Counted from the stretch's first letter, positions 53,192 to 62,197 are shown. The stretch is 64,000 nucleotides of DNA from Streptomyces sp. CC0208 (GCF_003443735.1 NZ_CP031969.1:992001-1056000), one strand, 5' to 3'. Notes: generated from the letters alone by a model not told the origin. Numbers and translations are program-made.

Positions 53192-53710
53192 TCAGTGCTT
53201 CAGGAACACCTTGAAGGAGATGATCAGCAGGCCGAGCAGAAGGTTGACCGAGGCGGTGACGGCGACCAGCCGCCAGGTGGCGCGAGCACGACGGGCCGCG
53301 GCCACGGACCACGCCACCTGCCCGGCCACCGCGACGGAGAGCGCCAGCCACATGGCACCCTGCACGTCCAGGCCCAGCAGCGGGCTGACGGCCACCGCCA
53401 CGGCCGGCGGTACGGCTGCCTTGACGATCGGCCACTCCTCACGGCACGCGTGGAAAACAACATGGCGGTCGAGCGGTTGCTGTGCCAGCCGCGCGCCGAA
53501 CAGCTGGGCGTGCACATGGGCGATCCAGAACGCCACACCGGTGACCAGCAACAGCACCACCAGTTCCAGGCGCGGGAACGAACCCAGCGTGCCGGCGCCG
53601 ATCACCACGGAGGCCGCGAGCATGGATCCGTAGACGCCGCCGGTGTAGTCGGCGCGGGCCCGGCGCTCGCTGTCGGTCCCGCGAACCGTCGGGGGGTCGG
53701 TCGTGGACAT
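53192..53710 (-). CDS. Hypothetical membrane protein, 172 aa
   Basis: The protein has four to five hydrophobic segments: YGSMLAASVVIGAGTLGSF, LELVVLLLVTGVAFWIAHVH, PPAVAVAVSPLLGLDVQGAM, AMWLALSVAVAGQVAWSVAA and LVAVTASVNLLLGLLIISFK. The cytoplasmic N-terminus is charged. The pattern YGSMLAASVVIGAG followed by VLLLVTGVAFWIAHVHAQ is shared by small integral membrane proteins of Streptomyces of unknown role. ATG 53710 follows AGGGAG and is 16 bases after the MFS exporter gene, so the two are one operon under box site 4. Confidence 0.82.
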   Translation of the reverse strand: MSTTDPPTVRGTDSERRARADYTGGVYGSMLAASVVIGAGTLGSFPRLELVVLLLVTGVAFWIAHVHAQLFGARLAQQPLDRHVVFHACREEWPIVKAAVPPAVAVAVSPLLGLDVQGAMWLALSVAVAGQVAWSVAAARRARATWRLVAVTASVNLLLGLLIISFKVFLKH

Positions 53711-53726
53711 CGGTGCTCCCTGTGGG

Positions 53727-55358
53727 TCAGCGCGTCGGTCCGGCCGACGGAGCCGGCGCCGCGGTCTTTCCCCGGGCTCCGGTACGGCTTCTCCCACCGC
53801 CCGGGAGGTTCGGTGTGACCAGGAAACTGGCCAGTGCGACGCCACCGGTGGCGAGGATCGCCGCCTTGAGACCGTCGAGCTGCGCGGAGGCGTAGGAGTC
53901 CGCGACGGCATCGACATCGGAGGGCGGCAGTCCCGCGTCCGCCGCCGCCGAGCGCACCTGGTCGGTGGTGACGAAGGAGATTCCGGACTCGAGGGCCACA
54001 CCGGTCTGCGTGCGGGCCGACTCGGACAGCCGTGGATCGTCCTCGACCTGTGCGGTGAAGGCGTGCGCCAGCGCACCGAGGAGGATCGACCCGATCAGTG
54101 CCGTGCCCAGCGCGGAGCCCAGGTTCTGCGCCGTGAACTGAAGCCCTCCGACCTCGCTGCGCTCCTCCTCGCCGACGCTGGACTGGACGACGTTGCCCAG
54201 CTGCGAGGCGAGCAGGCCGGTGCCCACGCCCACCAGGGCCATGGCTCCTGCGAACTGCGCGTCGTCGATGACGGGGTCGATGGTGGCGAGCAGCCACACG
54301 ACGGCGACCACCAGGGTGGCGAGCGCCAGCCGGACGATCGTGCGCGGTCCGACGGCCCGTCCCAGCGAGGAGGCGAGCAGGGAGGCCACGAGCATGGTGA
54401 TGGACACCGGCAGCAGACGGAGTCCTGTCTCGAACGCGTCGAACCCCTGTACGACCTGCAGGTACAGCGGGATCACGAAGAACAGGCCCAGCAGGATGAG
54501 GTTCTGGCCCAGCAGGGTCATCAGACCGGAGCGCAGAGCCGGGCGGCCCAGCAGGGGCAGGTGCACGAGGGGGTCGGCGCCCTGGGCGTCGCGCCGCCGC
54601 TCCCAGCGGACGAAGAGGGCCAGAACGCCCACTCCGGCACCGACGACGAAGAGAGTCGGCGAGAACCCCAGGACGGTGAAGGGCGGGTTGCGGGGCGAGA
54701 CCCAGCCCCAGGTGCTGCTCTGCAGCACACCGAGCACGCCCAGTCCGAGCCCGACGGCCGACAGCGCGGCACCGACTCCGTCGAGACGGGGACGGGGCCC
54801 GGTGCGTCGGGACTCGGTGATCACCCGTCGGCAGCACAGCACGGCCAGGACGACCACGACTTCACCGGCGAAGACCAGCCGCCAGGTGAGGTAGGTGGTC
54901 ACCCAGCCGCCGAGGAGCGGCCCGACCGCGATCCCCGCGCCGGCGAGGCCGCCGATGACGCCGTAGGCGACGGCCCGGTCCGGCCCGCGATAGGACTCCG
55001 CGACCAGGGCGGCCATGGCCGGCAGCACCATGGCCGCGCCGAGTCCCTCGATGACCGACCAGCCGAGGGCGAGGACCCACACGGTGGGGGCCAGCGCGGT
55101 CAGGGCCGATCCCGTGCCGTACACCATCAGTCCGAGGAAGAAGAGGCGGCGACGCCCCAGGATGTCGCCGAGCCTGCCGCCGATGACCATGAATGCGGCC
55201 ATGACCAGCGCGTACAGGGTGATGACGGCCTGGATGGTGGTGACCTCGGTGTCGAAGTCCTCGACCAGCTGGCTGATCGAGACATTCATGACCGAGGTGT
55301 CCAGGACCATCAGGAACTGAGCTGTTCCCAGGACGATCAGTGCGCGCCATCGCCTCAT
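53727..55358 (-). CDS. DHA2-family (EmrB/QacA) MFS drug exporter
   Basis: The 543-residue protein has about 14 membrane helices and the DHA2 signatures: ALIVLGTAQFLMVLDTSVMN in helix 1, GGRLGDILGRRRLFFLGLMV after helix 2, and helix-5 motif C-like GVIGGLAGAGIAVGPLLGGW. Such proteins export drugs or dyes with proton antiport. ATG 55358 follows GAGGTGG and starts just before helix 1; an upstream in-frame ATG at 55445 would add 29 Arg/Pro-rich residues that look non-coding. The 17-base palindrome (site 4) is 83 bases upstream. It is co-transcribed with the 172-residue membrane protein gene. Confidence 0.92.
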   Translation of the reverse strand: MRRWRALIVLGTAQFLMVLDTSVMNVSISQLVEDFDTEVTTIQAVITLYALVMAAFMVIGGRLGDILGRRRLFFLGLMVYGTGSALTALAPTVWVLALGWSVIEGLGAAMVLPAMAALVAESYRGPDRAVAYGVIGGLAGAGIAVGPLLGGWVTTYLTWRLVFAGEVVVVLAVLCCRRVITESRRTGPRPRLDGVGAALSAVGLGLGVLGVLQSSTWGWVSPRNPPFTVLGFSPTLFVVGAGVGVLALFVRWERRRDAQGADPLVHLPLLGRPALRSGLMTLLGQNLILLGLFFVIPLYLQVVQGFDAFETGLRLLPVSITMLVASLLASSLGRAVGPRTIVRLALATLVVAVVWLLATIDPVIDDAQFAGAMALVGVGTGLLASQLGNVVQSSVGEEERSEVGGLQFTAQNLGSALGTALIGSILLGALAHAFTAQVEDDPRLSESARTQTGVALESGISFVTTDQVRSAAADAGLPPSDVDAVADSYASAQLDGLKAAILATGGVALASFLVTPNLPGGGRSRTGARGKTAAPAPSAGPTR

Positions 55359-55441
55359 GGTGACCACCTCGCCAGGTCGGTTCGGAGCGGCGGTGGAGGC
55401 GGCCGCTCCTCCCAGGTCAGCGCAGCGGGGCGGACGGCGCC

Positions 55442-55458
55442 TCACCCGCCGCGGGCGA
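55442..55458. promoter_or_regulatory. TCACCC-N5-GGGCGA palindrome, site 4
   Basis: A 6+5+6 palindrome with one mismatch (spacer GCCGC), 83 bases before the DHA2 exporter and 13 bases after the end of the MalT-like regulator gene. Confidence 0.62.
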
Positions 55459-55470
55459 CCTGGCGTCTGC

Positions 55471-58152
55471 TCACAGGAGCCGCATGTCCCGTGCCCGGTG
55501 CACCGCCTCGCTGCGGCGGTTCACGGCCAGCTTCCGGTACAGGCTCTTGAGGTGGGTCTTCACCGTGTTCACCGAGAGGTAGAGGTCCACGGCGATTTCC
55601 TCCGTCGACATCATCTGCGCCAGCCGTTGCAGGACGTCGCGCTCGCGTTCGCTCAGTTCCTGCACGACGATCGGCGCGGGGCGCGGGCCGGCCGCGCCCG
55701 GTCCGTTGCCGGTGACGGGGCCGGGCACGAGCCATTCGGCGGCCAGCGACCGCAGGGGCGCCGTGGCCAGCAGAGGCCTGATCCAGCGCCCGGCGTCGAG
55801 GAAGGGGCGGCGCAGCCGTTCGCGGCGGGCGAGGAGAAGGGCCTGGGCGACGAACCTGCGGGCTGTCTCGGTGTCACCCGCCATCTGTGCGGCCTGGGCT
55901 CTCACCAGCGCCGCCCGCACGGTCACCGCGGGCCCTGGCCGGCGCTCGGCGGACACGCTGTCGAGAAGGTCGATCGCGGCGCCCGGTCTGCCTGCGGCGA
56001 GCTGGATGCGTGCGGCTTCCACCGTCCATGCCGGCTGGTCGTCCGGCAGGTGCCTGAGCACTTCGGCGGCCGTCTCGGCTCGCCCCTCGGCCAGGTGGAC
56101 GGCGGAGGTGACCAGCCGCTCCAGGCTGTCCGCCCAGGGTGAGGTGACGGTGGTGGTCAGGGCCGGGGTCGCCGACTCCATGGCCGCTCGCGCGTTGCCC
56201 CGTGCCAGGTGGAGCCGGGCCGTGGCGATCGCCCGCCCGGCGGCCTTCACCGGGTCCTGGGTGTCGAGGTCGAGCTCGGCGGCCTCGTCGAGGAGGGCCT
56301 GGGCCCGACCCAGTTCGTGGCGGTCGACCGCGACGGCGGCCAGCACCAGCCGTTCGATTCCGGAACCGGAGGGCTGCGGAAGGCTGAACCGCTCTGTCTC
56401 GGTCATCGCCGCGAGGGCCTGGTGCTCGGCCCTGCCGGGCCAGCCGTCCAGGTAGTCGAGCAATGCCAGGTGGCCCATCGACTCCTCCCGGGGCAGCACC
56501 GTCAGGATCCCGCCGGGACAGTCGGCCGCCTCGGACAACGCGGCCCGCGCGTCCTCGTAGTGCCCGGCCCACAGACGCGTGGAGCCCAGATGGGTCAGCA
56601 GCAGGGCGGACAGTTCGGGGTGTTTGTCCAGGAGGTGCGGGGGGACCTCCGGCCGTACCTCGTCGGCGGCTTCGGCGGCCTGTTCGGCCCGTGCGGGAGA
56701 ACCGGCCAGCCTGGCGGCCACCGCCTCCAGGAAGGCCCAGCTCAGCTGGGCCGCCGCCGGATCTTCCGGTGCGGCCGACAGCCAGGTCTCGACGTGGTGC
56801 AGGTGGGCCACACCCCGGTCGAGGTCACTGTGGGCGAGATCGCGAGCCGCCCGGACGAGCTCGGTCGCGGGGCCCGTGGCCTCGGGCCCCATCCGGGAGA
56901 ACAGCTCGTTCAGGTCGTCGGAGCGCAGATCGGTGAAGAACTGCCCGATGGCGAGGTCGTCGACGACGGCGGCGGCGGTGAAGCCCCAGTCGTCGGCGGC
57001 GGCTCCGTGGGCGAGGGCCTCCGGGAGGGCGCCGCGGCGCCGCATCCACTGGGCCGCCGACCGGTGCAGATCGGGTTCGAGACCGGGGTGGCGCACCCGG
57101 AGGTGGGTCTGGAGTATCTCCCCGAACAACGGGTGGAGGCGGTACCACCCCTGTCCCAGCTGTTCGACGAAGGCGTTGTCACGATGCAGTTCGGCCAGGA
57201 TGAGTGCGGCATCGGTGCGGTGGGTCAGCCGGTTCACCAGGTCGGGACAGAAACGGTCCAGGACGCTGACGCGCAGCAGCAGGTCCTGCGTCGCCGGCGG
57301 CTGGCGTCTGAGCACCTCCGCCAGCAGGAAGTCGGCGACCGTGCTGTGGTCGGCTTCGAACTCCTTGAGGTACCTCTCCGGGTCCGGGCTCTCCTGCGCG
57401 GCCAGGGCGCACAGCCGCAGACCGGCGGCCCAGCCGCGGGTGCGCTCCACCAGGGAGCGCACCGCGTCTGCGGGCAGGCTGAGTCCGTGCAGTTCCAGGA
57501 GCGCCGCGGCCTCCTCGGGGTTCAGGGCGAGCTCGGCGTCACGGATCTCCGTCAGGGTTCCGGCGGCTCGGTACCGGTGCAGGGAGAGCATCGGTTCGTT
57601 GCGGGTGACGAGGATCAGACGCAGCCCGGAACCGGCGTGCTGCAGCACGAACTCCAGTTGCTCCGCCACCTCGGACGCGCTCACCCGGTCGAACTCGTCG
57701 AGCACGACGATGGGGGCCGGGTCGCGTCCGACCAGGTCCTCGGCGATCTCCGACAGCACCTTGCGGCTGATCCGGTTCGGGTCCGCCGGGCAGTGGACCC
57801 GGTCGGACAGCTCAGTGCCGGAGGCGCTGAGAGCCTGGAGGAAGTACGCCCAGAACGTGCCGGGGCGCTGCTTCTCCGCCTCGACGGTGAGCCAGGCGAC
57901 GGGCCGGTCGAGGCTCGCGGTCCAGTCGGCGACCAACAGGGTCTTTCCCGCGCCGGCCGAACCGTTGACCATGGTCAACGGCGTCCGGAGGCCCTCTGCC
58001 AGGTGCTGGGTCAGGCGCCGGCGGGGCAGGAACGTGGCGGGCCGCGACGGCACCGCGAATCGCGTACGCAAGAACGGGTCCCCGAGCGGATCCACCCGCT
58101 CTGCGGCCGGAACCGCGGTCTTCCTGTCACCTGTGACCACGGCGCTCACCAC
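55471..58152 (-). CDS. MalT-like LuxR-family transcriptional regulator
   Basis: The 893-residue protein has the MalT/LAL architecture. A signal-transducing ATPase domain carries Walker A GSAGAGKT (residues 64-71), Walker B-like PIVVLDEFDRV and the STAND sensor LRLILVTRNEPMLSLHRYRA. A winged-helix and long TPR-like helical section follows (about 250-800), then a C-terminal LuxR HTH (LSERERDVLQRLAQMMSTEE, then VDLYLSVNTVKTHLKSLYRK). Starts at GTG 58152 or the adjacent GTG 58149 are both possible, without a strong ribosome site. Its end lies 113 bases before the start of the box-controlled DHA2 operon, so it is a candidate regulator of that block, but this is only an inference. Confidence 0.88.
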   Translation of the reverse strand: MVSAVVTGDRKTAVPAAERVDPLGDPFLRTRFAVPSRPATFLPRRRLTQHLAEGLRTPLTMVNGSAGAGKTLLVADWTASLDRPVAWLTVEAEKQRPGTFWAYFLQALSASGTELSDRVHCPADPNRISRKVLSEIAEDLVGRDPAPIVVLDEFDRVSASEVAEQLEFVLQHAGSGLRLILVTRNEPMLSLHRYRAAGTLTEIRDAELALNPEEAAALLELHGLSLPADAVRSLVERTRGWAAGLRLCALAAQESPDPERYLKEFEADHSTVADFLLAEVLRRQPPATQDLLLRVSVLDRFCPDLVNRLTHRTDAALILAELHRDNAFVEQLGQGWYRLHPLFGEILQTHLRVRHPGLEPDLHRSAAQWMRRRGALPEALAHGAAADDWGFTAAAVVDDLAIGQFFTDLRSDDLNELFSRMGPEATGPATELVRAARDLAHSDLDRGVAHLHHVETWLSAAPEDPAAAQLSWAFLEAVAARLAGSPARAEQAAEAADEVRPEVPPHLLDKHPELSALLLTHLGSTRLWAGHYEDARAALSEAADCPGGILTVLPREESMGHLALLDYLDGWPGRAEHQALAAMTETERFSLPQPSGSGIERLVLAAVAVDRHELGRAQALLDEAAELDLDTQDPVKAAGRAIATARLHLARGNARAAMESATPALTTTVTSPWADSLERLVTSAVHLAEGRAETAAEVLRHLPDDQPAWTVEAARIQLAAGRPGAAIDLLDSVSAERRPGPAVTVRAALVRAQAAQMAGDTETARRFVAQALLLARRERLRRPFLDAGRWIRPLLATAPLRSLAAEWLVPGPVTGNGPGAAGPRPAPIVVQELSERERDVLQRLAQMMSTEEIAVDLYLSVNTVKTHLKSLYRKLAVNRRSEAVHRARDMRLL

Positions 58153-58596
58153 CAGGTCTCGTCAGGTCATGGGCAGCGCTTCGACTCACTCAGCCTTTCA
58201 CGCTTTCCGGATATTCACCCGACAGGATGTGAACCGGGAGCCGTGGGGACCTGCCGTTTCGGGACCCCTCCCGAGCGCCGATGAGTAGCGTCCCGGGCAT
58301 GCCCGAGCAGACGCAAAAACCAAAGCCGCCCGCACCCGTCCTCGCAGCGGTTGTGATTTACGCGCTTGGCAGGCCGGCCAGCCGGCGCTTTCTTAGCCCT
58401 CGTCGCGTTCCTCCCTGGCATGACGGCTCTTGGTCTGTGGCAAGGGGAATTACGGCGCCAAGATCGTGGCGCGCCTGGTTCTTGTACGGCCCTGAACTGT
58501 ACGAAGAACCAGATGAGATTTATGACTGAACGTGACGTGAGAGCTGTGGAACGACCAGGCGCCGTTCGTCCTGAGCGGGCGCCCTGGAAACGATCA
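58153..58596. other. Intergenic region with hairpins, no gene recognised
   Basis: Between the MalT-like gene and the tRNA terminator, short open frames exist but none has a convincing start or family. Two imperfect inverted repeats stand out: GGTTCTTGTAC with GTACGAAGAACC (58477-58510, one bulge) and CCAGGCGCC with GGCGCCCTGG (58555-58587, one bulge). The left end should contain the MalT-like gene promoter; TTCAC/GTGAA arms occur around 58215-58232. The stretch 58310-58420 is less GC-rich than its surroundings. Confidence 0.5.
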
Positions 58597-58630
58597 AGGG
58601 CCTCGCTCCACCGAAGTGAAACAAGGCCCT
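58597..58630 (-). terminator. tRNA-Pro terminator with UUCG tetraloop
   Basis: On the minus strand AGGGCCT (58624-58630) pairs with AGGCCCT (58597-58603). The interior carries a second stem, CAC-UUCG-GUG. TTGATCGTTT follows. It starts 28 bases after the tRNA 3' end, as expected for a tRNA terminator. Confidence 0.75.
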
Positions 58631-58657
58631 GACCTGCGATGACAGTCCATCGAACTG

Positions 58658-58731
<74 letters not shown>

Positions 58732-58810
58732 GCCGCGATTGCCACGGGTGTTCCGTGATCGCGCAGCTAAACCCTACCGCACGCCCGCGGCCGGACCGAC
58801 GGGCGGGAGG

Positions 58811-60238
58811 TCAGCCCCGGGTGGCCACGGTTTCGCGGACCTCCGCGGTGTCCCGGACGGCGCGGCGCACGGTCCGCCGTACCGGAACCAGCAGCGCGGC
58901 CAGCGCCGCCGCCAGACACAGCATCGCCAGCAGCGAGAAGCCGTGCGTGTAGCCGGACTCGTGGGGCAGCCCCGAGGGCTGGAGGTGACCGGTGACCAGG
59001 ACGCTGGTCACCGCCGCGCCGATGGAGCCGCCGATGGTGCGGATGTTGGCGTTCATACCGGTCGCGGCGCCGGTCTGGTCGGCCGGGACGCTGCCCACGA
59101 TCAGGTTGGCCATGGAGGCGAAGGCAAGTCCGATACCCAGGCCGAACAGGCCCGCGACCACGGCGATCTGCCACTGCTCGTCGTGCCAGAGGGCGAGAAA
59201 ACCGCAGGCCAGCGCGCCCAGCGCGGCACCGGTCACCAAAAGGGACTTGGCGCCGACGACCGGCTCCAGACGGCCGCTGAGCACACCGGAGCAGAACATC
59301 GCCACCAGCATCGGCAGCATGAGCAGCCCGGCCGCGGTGACGCTCGCGCCGAAGCCGTACCCGGCCGACGACGGTGTCTGCACGAAGCCCGGCAGGAAGG
59401 ACCAGATCGAGTACATCCCGGCGCCGAAGAGCAGCGCGGCGGTGTTGGTGGTCCAGACGGCGGGCAGGCGCATCACCTTCAGGTCGATCAGCGGGGTGCG
59501 GGAGCGGGCCTCGGAGTACAGCCACAGCGCGAACAGCACCACGGCCGCGGCGAACAGGCCGAGCACCCGGACCGAACCCCACCCCCACTTGCCCGCCTGG
59601 CTGAGCGGCAGCAGCAGCGCGACCAGCCACGCGGACAGCAGGACCGCGCCCGGCCAGTTGACGTTCCCCTGCGCCCTGTGGGGCGACTCGGGCACATACC
59701 GTACGGCGATCAGCGTCGCGGCGATCACGATGGCGACCGGGATCCAGAACAGCCAGCGGTAGTCGAGCGCGGTCACGATGGGGCCCGCGGCGACGATGCC
59801 GACGCCACCGCCGGCGGCGATCACGGCGGACAGGTTGCTGATGGAGCCGCTCACCTCGGACGCGGCGAACTCGTCCCGGATGATGCCGAAGGAGAGCGGG
59901 AACAGGGCACCGCCGACGCCCTGCACGACCCGGGCGACGATCAGGACACCGATGCTCGGCGCGAGGGCGGCCAGGAGACAGCCGACGGCCACGGTCACGA
60001 GGACGGCGACGAGTGTGCGCTTCTTGCCGATCAGGTCGCCGACCCGGCCGAGGATCGGGGTGAAGACCGAGGCGGACAGCAGATACGCGGTCATCACCCA
60101 GGTCACGGTGGACTGCGAGGTGTGCAGCGCGTGCTGGACGGTCGGCAGGGCCGGCGCGATCAGCGACTGCAGCATGGAGAACACGCCCGCACCGGCCGCG
60201 AGGACGGCGAAGGTGAGACGGGTGGACTTGCGGGGCAT
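58811..60238 (-). CDS. MFS drug exporter, EmrB/QacA-like
   Basis: The 475-residue protein has about 14 hydrophobic segments. It contains LQSLIAPALPTVQHALHTSQ, LGRVGDLIGKKRTLVAVLVT (motif A) and RVVQGVGGALFPLSFGII, characteristic of DHA2 multidrug exporters. ATG 60238 follows GAGAGG. It is divergent from a TetR gene, with 175 bases between starts containing three palindromic operators, the classical arrangement of an autoregulated efflux pump induced by its substrate. Substrate unknown. Confidence 0.93.
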   Translation of the reverse strand: MPRKSTRLTFAVLAAGAGVFSMLQSLIAPALPTVQHALHTSQSTVTWVMTAYLLSASVFTPILGRVGDLIGKKRTLVAVLVTVAVGCLLAALAPSIGVLIVARVVQGVGGALFPLSFGIIRDEFAASEVSGSISNLSAVIAAGGGVGIVAAGPIVTALDYRWLFWIPVAIVIAATLIAVRYVPESPHRAQGNVNWPGAVLLSAWLVALLLPLSQAGKWGWGSVRVLGLFAAAVVLFALWLYSEARSRTPLIDLKVMRLPAVWTTNTAALLFGAGMYSIWSFLPGFVQTPSSAGYGFGASVTAAGLLMLPMLVAMFCSGVLSGRLEPVVGAKSLLVTGAALGALACGFLALWHDEQWQIAVVAGLFGLGIGLAFASMANLIVGSVPADQTGAATGMNANIRTIGGSIGAAVTSVLVTGHLQPSGLPHESGYTHGFSLLAMLCLAAALAALLVPVRRTVRRAVRDTAEVRETVATRG

Positions 60239-60326
60239 GAAGAGCCTCTCCGAACACTGAGTGCGGCCGGAGCCTGGTGGGAAGCGGTCGCGGAAAGGAC
60301 GGTGGACGCGCCTCGACTGATAAAGT

Positions 60327-60392
60327 GGAGGCACACCTCCGCTCTAGCGGAGGCACCCCTCCGCTTCAACCTGTACCGGAGGTGCACCTCCG
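60327..60392. promoter_or_regulatory. Three palindromic operators between MFS and TetR genes
   Basis: Site A GGAGG-CACA-CCTCC (60327-60340), site B GCGGAGGCACCCCTCCGC (60347-60364) and site C CGGAGGTGCACCTCCG (60377-60392) share the core GGAGGnnCnCCTCC with centres 22 and 29 bases apart. Site C ends 21 bases before the TetR start. They are the likely binding sites of the adjacent TetR protein, controlling both genes. Confidence 0.85.
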
Positions 60393-60413
60393 TTTCAGCC
60401 TCGGGAGGCAGCC

Positions 60414-60992
60414 GTGACCGCCCCGTCGTTCCCCGTCACCGAGATCGTCGCGTCCCGCAGACCGCACCGGAAGGACGCCGCCCGCAACTACGACGCCCTG
60501 CTGGCCGCCGCCCGCGAGGCGTTCGCGGAGCATGGCGCGGAGGCGTCCCTGGAGGACATCGCGCGGCGCGCGGGCGTGGGCATCGGCACGCTGTACCGGA
60601 ACTTCCCCACCCGCCGCCATCTCTTCGAGAGCGTCTACGCGGACGAGGTGAACACCCTCGTACGAGTCGCCCAGGAGGTCGCGGATCAGGAGCCCTGGGA
60701 GGCGCTCACGGCCTGGCTCGACCGGTTCGCCGGCTACATGGTGACCAAGCGGGCGGTCCGCGAGGCGCTCAACGACGAGTCGGAGATCTTCACGGCCTGC
60801 CGGGACTCGATGTACGCGGCGGGCGGGCCGTTGTTCGCGCGGGCGCAGGAGGCGGGCCGGGTGCGGCGGGACATGGACTTCGTGGATCTGCTGCGGATGG
60901 TCGCGGGGATCACCGCGACGGCCTTCGACGACGACGCCCAGCGCGACCGGGTGTTGTCGATCGCGCTGGACGGGGTGCGGGCGTCACGCTGA
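60414..60992 (+). CDS. TetR-family transcriptional repressor
   Basis: The 192-residue protein has an N-terminal TetR DNA-binding domain (NYDALLAAAREAFAEHGAEA, SLEDIARRAGVGIGTLYRNF then PTRRHLFESVYADEV) and a helical ligand-binding C-terminal part with DRFAGYMVTKRAVREALNDE, of the type often called TetR_C_36/SbtR-like. GTG 60414 follows GGGAGG. It is divergent from the MFS exporter gene and surely binds the three palindromes between them. The ligand is unknown. Confidence 0.93.
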   Translation: MTAPSFPVTEIVASRRPHRKDAARNYDALLAAAREAFAEHGAEASLEDIARRAGVGIGTLYRNFPTRRHLFESVYADEVNTLVRVAQEVADQEPWEALTAWLDRFAGYMVTKRAVREALNDESEIFTACRDSMYAAGGPLFARAQEAGRVRRDMDFVDLLRMVAGITATAFDDDAQRDRVLSIALDGVRASR

Positions 60993-61009
60993 TCCGCAGC
61001 AGGATCAGC
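60988..61009. terminator. Hairpin overlapping the TetR stop codon
   Basis: GCTGATCC (60988-60995) and GGATCAGC (61002-61009) form a perfect 8-base stem with a six-base loop between the convergent TetR and IF-1 genes. The stem includes the TGA of the TetR gene. Confidence 0.65.
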
Positions 61010-61033
61010 TGCCGCCAAAGGCGCCGACCGCCG

Positions 61034-61258
61034 CTAGTTCCGGTACCGGAACACGATCCGGCCGCGCGTCAGGTCGTACGGAGGGAGTTCCACCAGCACC
61101 CGGTCCTCCAGCATGATCTTGATGTAGTTCTTGCGGATCTTCCCGCTGATGTGCGCGAGCACCTGGTGGCCGTTCTCGAGCTCCACGGTGAACATGGCGC
61201 TGCGCAGGCACTCGACGACCTTGCCCTCGACTTCGATGACGTTCTTGTTCCTCGTCAT
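61034..61258 (-). CDS. Translation initiation factor IF-1 paralogue
   Basis: The 74-residue protein is a single S1/OB fold: [40 protein letters not shown], then [20 protein letters not shown]. This is unmistakably IF-1, which fills the ribosomal A site during initiation. It differs from the usual actinobacterial InfA (which starts MAKKxGxIEIEGTV), and it is not next to rpmJ or ribosomal protein genes, so it is an extra copy. ATG 61258 overlaps the stop of an acetyltransferase gene by four bases. Such second copies may act under particular growth conditions. Confidence 0.93.
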   Translation of the reverse strand: MTRNKNVIEVEGKVVECLRSAMFTVELENGHQVLAHISGKIRKNYIKIMLEDRVLVELPPYDLTRGRIVFRYRN

Positions 61259-62046
61259 CGCACCAGCTCCAGGTTGCTGCTCATCGGCCGGGCGCCGATG
61301 CCCTCGAACAGCGCCGACGCCGCTCGGTTGGACTCCTGGACCTCGGTCCAGGCCGCGGCGCACCCGGAACGGTGCAGCGTCCCGAGCGCGTGGGCCAGCA
61401 ACGCCCGAGCGATGCCGCGGCGCTGCTCGCCACTGCGGACCGCGAGCAGCCCGATGCGCGGCCGGATCGCCGTCACCACCCGGATCAGACCCAGGTAATG
61501 GTCCGGTGCCGCGGCCACCGCGTACTTCGACGGGTCGACGACGGTGTCGCCATCGGGCAGCGCGATCACCTCCGCGGGCATCGACTGCCACCCGACGCCC
61601 GCCTCGACTTCGTCGCGGATCGCCCGGTCCACCGCCCGCAGCAGACTCTCGTCCGCCTGACCGGCGGGCACGATCGTCACGCCCGACGGCGGCAGCACCG
61701 CTTCGAGCCCGGTGACCCGCGGGTCGGTCGGCACGGCGTACTCCCACTCGCGCCGCCGGACCGTGAACCCTGCCCGCCGCCAGCCGGCCGTCAGCTCCGC
61801 GTCGGCTTCGTCGACCACCGTGTGGAGCGGCGCCGGCAGTTCCGCCACCATCGCCTCGGCGAGCAGGTCGAAGGTGCTCTCGTGCCAGGCGTCGATGCTG
61901 ACGAACAGGCGTCCGTCGGGCCGGTGTTGCGCATGCCCCCGGCCGACCACCAGGTCGTCTTCCAGTGCGTGCCATTGCCTGTCCGCGACGCGCGTGATCA
62001 TCACCGCGTTCTCGCCCAGGCCGGATGTGAAAGGCTTCGTATCCAT
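61255..62046 (-). CDS. GNAT-family N-acetyltransferase coupled to IF-1
   Basis: The 263-residue protein has its GNAT core at the C-terminus: [40 protein letters not shown] (acetyl-CoA loop QRRGIA) and [20 protein letters not shown]. The N-terminal half ([40 protein letters not shown]) is a second GNAT-like module without a clear CoA loop. ATG 62046 follows GGAAGGA; longer in-frame starts lack ribosome sites. It overlaps the IF-1 gene by four bases, so both proteins are produced together. A short ORF with a perfect ribosome site lies 55 bases upstream. Substrate unknown. Confidence 0.88.
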   Translation of the reverse strand: MDTKPFTSGLGENAVMITRVADRQWHALEDDLVVGRGHAQHRPDGRLFVSIDAWHESTFDLLAEAMVAELPAPLHTVVDEADAELTAGWRRAGFTVRRREWEYAVPTDPRVTGLEAVLPPSGVTIVPAGQADESLLRAVDRAIRDEVEAGVGWQSMPAEVIALPDGDTVVDPSKYAVAAAPDHYLGLIRVVTAIRPRIGLLAVRSGEQRRGIARALLAHALGTLHRSGCAAAWTEVQESNRAASALFEGIGARPMSSNLELVR

Positions 62047-62101
62047 CGGAGTGTCCTTCCAGGAGTGCATCGATCTCAGGCGCTCCTGGCGACACCGAAC
62101 G

Positions 62102-62155
62102 TCAGCCGCCGGACCGTGACGGGTTGAGGGAGCACCCACGGGTAACTGCGTTCAC
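62102..62155 (-). CDS. Possible leader ORF, 17 aa
   Basis: GTG 62155 follows AGGGAGGTGA, a full-strength ribosome site at ideal spacing, and encodes MNAVTRGCSLNPSRSGG then TGA. It ends 55 bases before the acetyltransferase start. The peptide is not of the HIDLQRV type. The unusually strong ribosome site for such a short frame suggests a regulatory upstream ORF, but the frame itself is too short to prove. Confidence 0.35.
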   Translation of the reverse strand: MNAVTRGCSLNPSRSGG

Positions 62156-62197
62156 GGGGCTCACCTCCCTACGGCGACTTCACGGTCCACGTGGAAA

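Noticed and set aside
58281..58529. 82-residue plus-strand frame between the MalT-like gene and the tRNA
   Set aside because: Contains a strong inverted repeat, lacks a ribosome site and shows no protein family; judged non-coding.
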